From B3-G11 sp039714175 (GTDB taxonomy: Bacteria > Actinomycetota > Acidimicrobiia > Spongiisociales > UBA5794), in NCBI GenBank assembly GCA_039714175.1, contig JBDLJV010000095.1, forward strand, positions 1-8,131: 8,131 nucleotides of DNA, written 5' to 3'. Under the pieces are notes generated by a model. The model saw nothing but the letters and a program-made list of their open reading frames with translations. It had not been told where the DNA came from and did no database searches. A program made the position numbers and the translations under genes. Positions 4,597-8,131 of the stretch are shown here, piece after piece. The first letter of the stretch is position 1, and each line of letters begins with the position of its first letter.

Positions 4597-5271
4597 ATGA
4601 CCGAAGGCCCAACTCTCCCACCCGGTGCCGACGACGACCACGCGCTCCACAAGATGCTGGTTCGCCTCGTTGCCGGCGGGATCGGCGAAGGGATCGATCG
4701 TCTCAAGGCGATCAACCTGGAACTCGACGCGGCTGATGACGACTCGTACACGCCGGCGACGTTGTCCTTCCAGGCGAATCCGGTTGCGATGACGCTTGTC
4801 GGTTGGGTATCGGAGTGGCCCGAACAGTTCGCCGCCGCGCGTTCCGGAGCACAGCGAATGGCATATCCATTCACGAGAGCGATCGGTCTCTTCTATGACA
4901 CGGGGGTAGCCGTTGCCCAAGCAACGGGTCTCGCTGATGCTGTTGCGTCCATGACTGCTGAGGCGCGCGTCGCTCTCGCGGATGAACTCGATCGCTTGGT
5001 GAAGGTCGGAACAGCTGAGTACGCGAGAGGTCGTGTTCTTTCGGCCTACGCGTTCGAACGGTCCGTTGATGGCATCGTGGGCTATCTCGGAGAGTCTGAC
5101 GAGCTTGAGGAACTGGTCAGGGAGCAGACACTCGGTGTGACTGGTGCAGCCGTACAGGAGATCCGCGAGACGGGCGCGGCCGCTGACGGTCTCGCAGAGG
5201 GGGTCGTCCGTAGGCTGCTGGGACGGGACCGCCGACCCATGCCGCCCAAACCGGTGACTGATTCGACGTGA
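4597..5271 (+). CDS. Conserved-looking hypothetical protein, coupled to RDD gene
   Basis: A 224-residue protein that I do not recognise. It is acidic at the N-terminus (GADDDHALHKM) and again before its C-terminus (GESDELEELVREQ), has no signal peptide or clear membrane segment, and reads as mostly alpha-helical with Ala-rich stretches (about 100-140). It ends with a basic, proline-containing tail (RRLLGRDRRPMPPKPVTDST). ATG 4597 is preferred to the upstream in-frame TTG 4564 because TATCGT sits 6 nt before it and the extra residues (MDACPCGYREA) look like non-coding DNA. Its TGA overlaps the GTG start of the RDD-family membrane protein in GTGA, so the two are translationally coupled and probably act together, perhaps at the membrane. 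Confidence 0.85.
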   Translation: MTEGPTLPPGADDDHALHKMLVRLVAGGIGEGIDRLKAINLELDAADDDSYTPATLSFQANPVAMTLVGWVSEWPEQFAAARSGAQRMAYPFTRAIGLFYDTGVAVAQATGLADAVASMTAEARVALADELDRLVKVGTAEYARGRVLSAYAFERSVDGIVGYLGESDELEELVREQTLGVTGAAVQEIRETGAAADGLAEGVVRRLLGRDRRPMPPKPVTDST

Positions 5272-5779
5272 GCAAGAGCGACGACTTCCACATCCTCCAG
5301 GGTCGGACGGCGGGATTCGTCACCCGCCTCTTCGCCTACCTCGCAGATCTTGCTGTGCTGGCCGGGGTGCTCGCAGTCGGCGGTTGGCTGGCCGTGCTTG
5401 TCGATGACATGGTGCACAGGATGAGTCTTGAACCGAGGATGAGCGTTTCGACCGTCTACGTCCTGATGATCCCCTCGATTATCGCTCTCTACTTCGTGAT
5501 GTTCTGGGCTCTGACCGGCCGCACGATTGGCAAATGGTTCATGGGGCTGAAGGTGATCGGGGAGGATGGTCGTCCGCCGACCATCGGGCGATCGCTGCTT
5601 CGACTGCTCGGGTATGCCCTGTCAACCGTCGGATTCTGGATGGGCTTTGCGTGGGTGATCGTGGATGAAGAGCGGCAAGGGTGGCACGACCACATTGCAA
5701 AGACCTGGGTCGTTTACGACTATGAACGGCACAAAGGCGGAGAGGTCTACTTCGACTACCTCGAACGCGGTGAGCGGAG

Positions 5780-5783
<4 letters not shown>
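5268..5783 (+). CDS. RDD-family integral membrane protein
   Basis: A 171-residue membrane protein with the RDD-family pattern: R20 with A24 and D27 in the first helix (RLFAYLADLAVL), then GRTIGKWFMGLKVI at 84-97 following helix 2, and a conserved end GWHDHIAKTWVV at 138-149. Three hydrophobic segments lie at about 23-47, 63-83 and 114-132, the usual count for the family. The biochemical role of RDD proteins is poorly known; some have been linked to ion or small-molecule transport. The GTG start overlaps the preceding gene by 4 nt. Its TAG stop lies in CTAG 5780-5783, which also holds the stop of the convergent glpD gene. The hydrophilic tail after about 150 is Tyr/Glu-rich. Confidence 0.9.
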
Positions 5784-7483
<1,700 letters not shown>

Positions 7484-7553
7484 ACCGCGAGGCTAGCGGT
7501 GGATCAGTCCGACTCAAGCTGGCTTCGTGCCGTCCCGCCGGTAGCCTGAGACC
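7484..7553. promoter_or_regulatory. Divergent leaderless promoters of glpD and the phosphohexomutase
   Basis: This 70-bp gap holds TAGCCT 6 nt before each start codon: on the minus strand at 7490-7495 for glpD, and on the plus strand at 7542-7547 for the mutase. For glpD, TTGAGT (7512-7517, minus) is a fair -35 with a 16-bp spacer. For the mutase the best -35 is CTGGCT (7519-7524), which is weak. No Shine-Dalgarno precedes either gene, and there is too little room for untranslated leaders. Confidence 0.5.
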
Positions 7554-8131
7554 ATGACTGATCTCACCGAACGCGCCCAGGCCTGGATTGCTGCCGATCC
7601 CGATCCGATAACCCGAAACGAGCTGGCAGAGATGCTCGCGGCGGGTGCCTCAGACGAACTCGAGGACCGGATGGCCGGGACGCTCCAGTTCGGTACAGCG
7701 GGCCTCAGAGGCGCTGTTGAGGCTGGCTCGAACCGTATGAATCGTGCCACGGTCATTCGCGCCACCGCCGGCCTCGCTTCGTACCTGCTCAGCACGACTG
7801 AACCCGAGGATCGTCTCGTCGTCATCGGTCGCGATGCACGTCCGTCCTCCCAGTCGTTCATGGATGATTCGATCGGTGTTCTCCGTGCAGCGGGGTTTGG
7901 TGTGCGGTACTTCGAAGAACCCACACCCACGCCACTCGTTGCCTACGCCGAGCTCGTACTGGGAGCTTGTGCATCGATCGTGATCACGGCATCTCACAAT
8001 CCGCCAGCGGACAACGGCTACAAGGTGTACGCCGCCAACGGGGCACAGATCGTGCCACCCGTCGACACAGATATCGCCGACCGGATTGCACAGGTCGGTC
8101 CCGCGAACGAGGTCCCCCGTGCAGCCGATCC
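7554..8131 (+). CDS. Alpha-D-phosphohexomutase, N-terminal part (phosphogluco-/phosphomannomutase)
   Basis: The first 192 codons of a gene that runs past the window edge. It belongs to the alpha-D-phosphohexomutase superfamily, which moves a phosphate between C1 and C6 of a hexose through a phosphoserine. FGTAGLRGAVEAGSNRMNRA at 46-65 is the substrate-entry signature, VVIGRDARPSS at 89-99 follows, and the catalytic loop TASHNPPADNGYK at 145-157 contains the phosphorylated S147. The N-terminal extension before FGTAG and the whole layout resemble the long PgcA/PmmB type (about 550-580 residues) more than the short ManB type. Substrate choice (glucose, mannose or ribose phosphate) depends on the missing C-terminal part, so I give no symbol. 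ATG 7554 is chosen because it is 6 nt after TAGCCT and the similarity begins soon after. Confidence 0.93.
   Translation, partial: MTDLTERAQAWIAADPDPITRNELAEMLAAGASDELEDRMAGTLQFGTAGLRGAVEAGSNRMNRATVIRATAGLASYLLSTTEPEDRLVVIGRDARPSSQSFMDDSIGVLRAAGFGVRYFEEPTPTPLVAYAELVLGACASIVITASHNPPADNGYKVYAANGAQIVPPVDTDIADRIAQVGPANEVPRAAD

Noticed and set aside
4249..4920. Minus-strand open frame of 223 codons across the tRNAs
   Set aside because: It overlaps three well-folded tRNAs and the 4597 gene; it is a chance frame in GC-rich DNA.

Overview
The window looks like a chromosomal segment from a moderately GC-rich actinobacterium. The evidence is several TANNNT-type -10 boxes that sit too close to start codons to leave a 5' leader, GTG starts, an Asp/Glu/Phe tRNA cluster, and ordinary housekeeping genes on the right. 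I lean towards Acidimicrobiia or relatives, but this is an inference from style and not a measured placement.

The left half (about 1-4207) is accessory DNA of an integrative element. It holds a minus-strand SEC-C zinc-motif protein with a tandem-palindrome operator in front of it and a doubtful ORF upstream. Next comes a control region with two inverted arrays of 11-bp-phased repeats, then an excisionase-like HTH protein (1155-1349), a tyrosine integrase (1520-2656), and a Fic-domain AMPylator (2817-3995) behind an AT-rich palindrome. At 4070-4144 lies a 75-bp remnant of the 3' end of a second, related integrase gene. It ends about 60 bp from the 3' end of tRNA-Phe, which points to tRNA-Phe as an integration site used by more than one element.

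The middle (4208-4483) is a minus-strand tRNA-Glu, tRNA-Asp, tRNA-Phe cluster with a -10 box before tRNA-Glu and a 9-bp stem hairpin after tRNA-Phe.

The right half (4597-8131) is core genome. An unrecognised 224-aa protein is translationally coupled to an RDD-family membrane protein. These converge on glpD (aerobic glycerol-3-phosphate dehydrogenase), with both stop codons inside one CTAG. Divergent from glpD is the start of an alpha-D-phosphohexomutase that runs off the window. GlpD feeds glycerol carbon into triose phosphates and the mutase handles hexose phosphates, so the pair is metabolic, but only glpD can be named firmly.

The most interesting signals are the phased inverted repeats before xis, the integrase-tail remnant beside tRNA-Phe, the half-site repeated at the Fic start, and the recurring TANNNT-N6-start arrangement.
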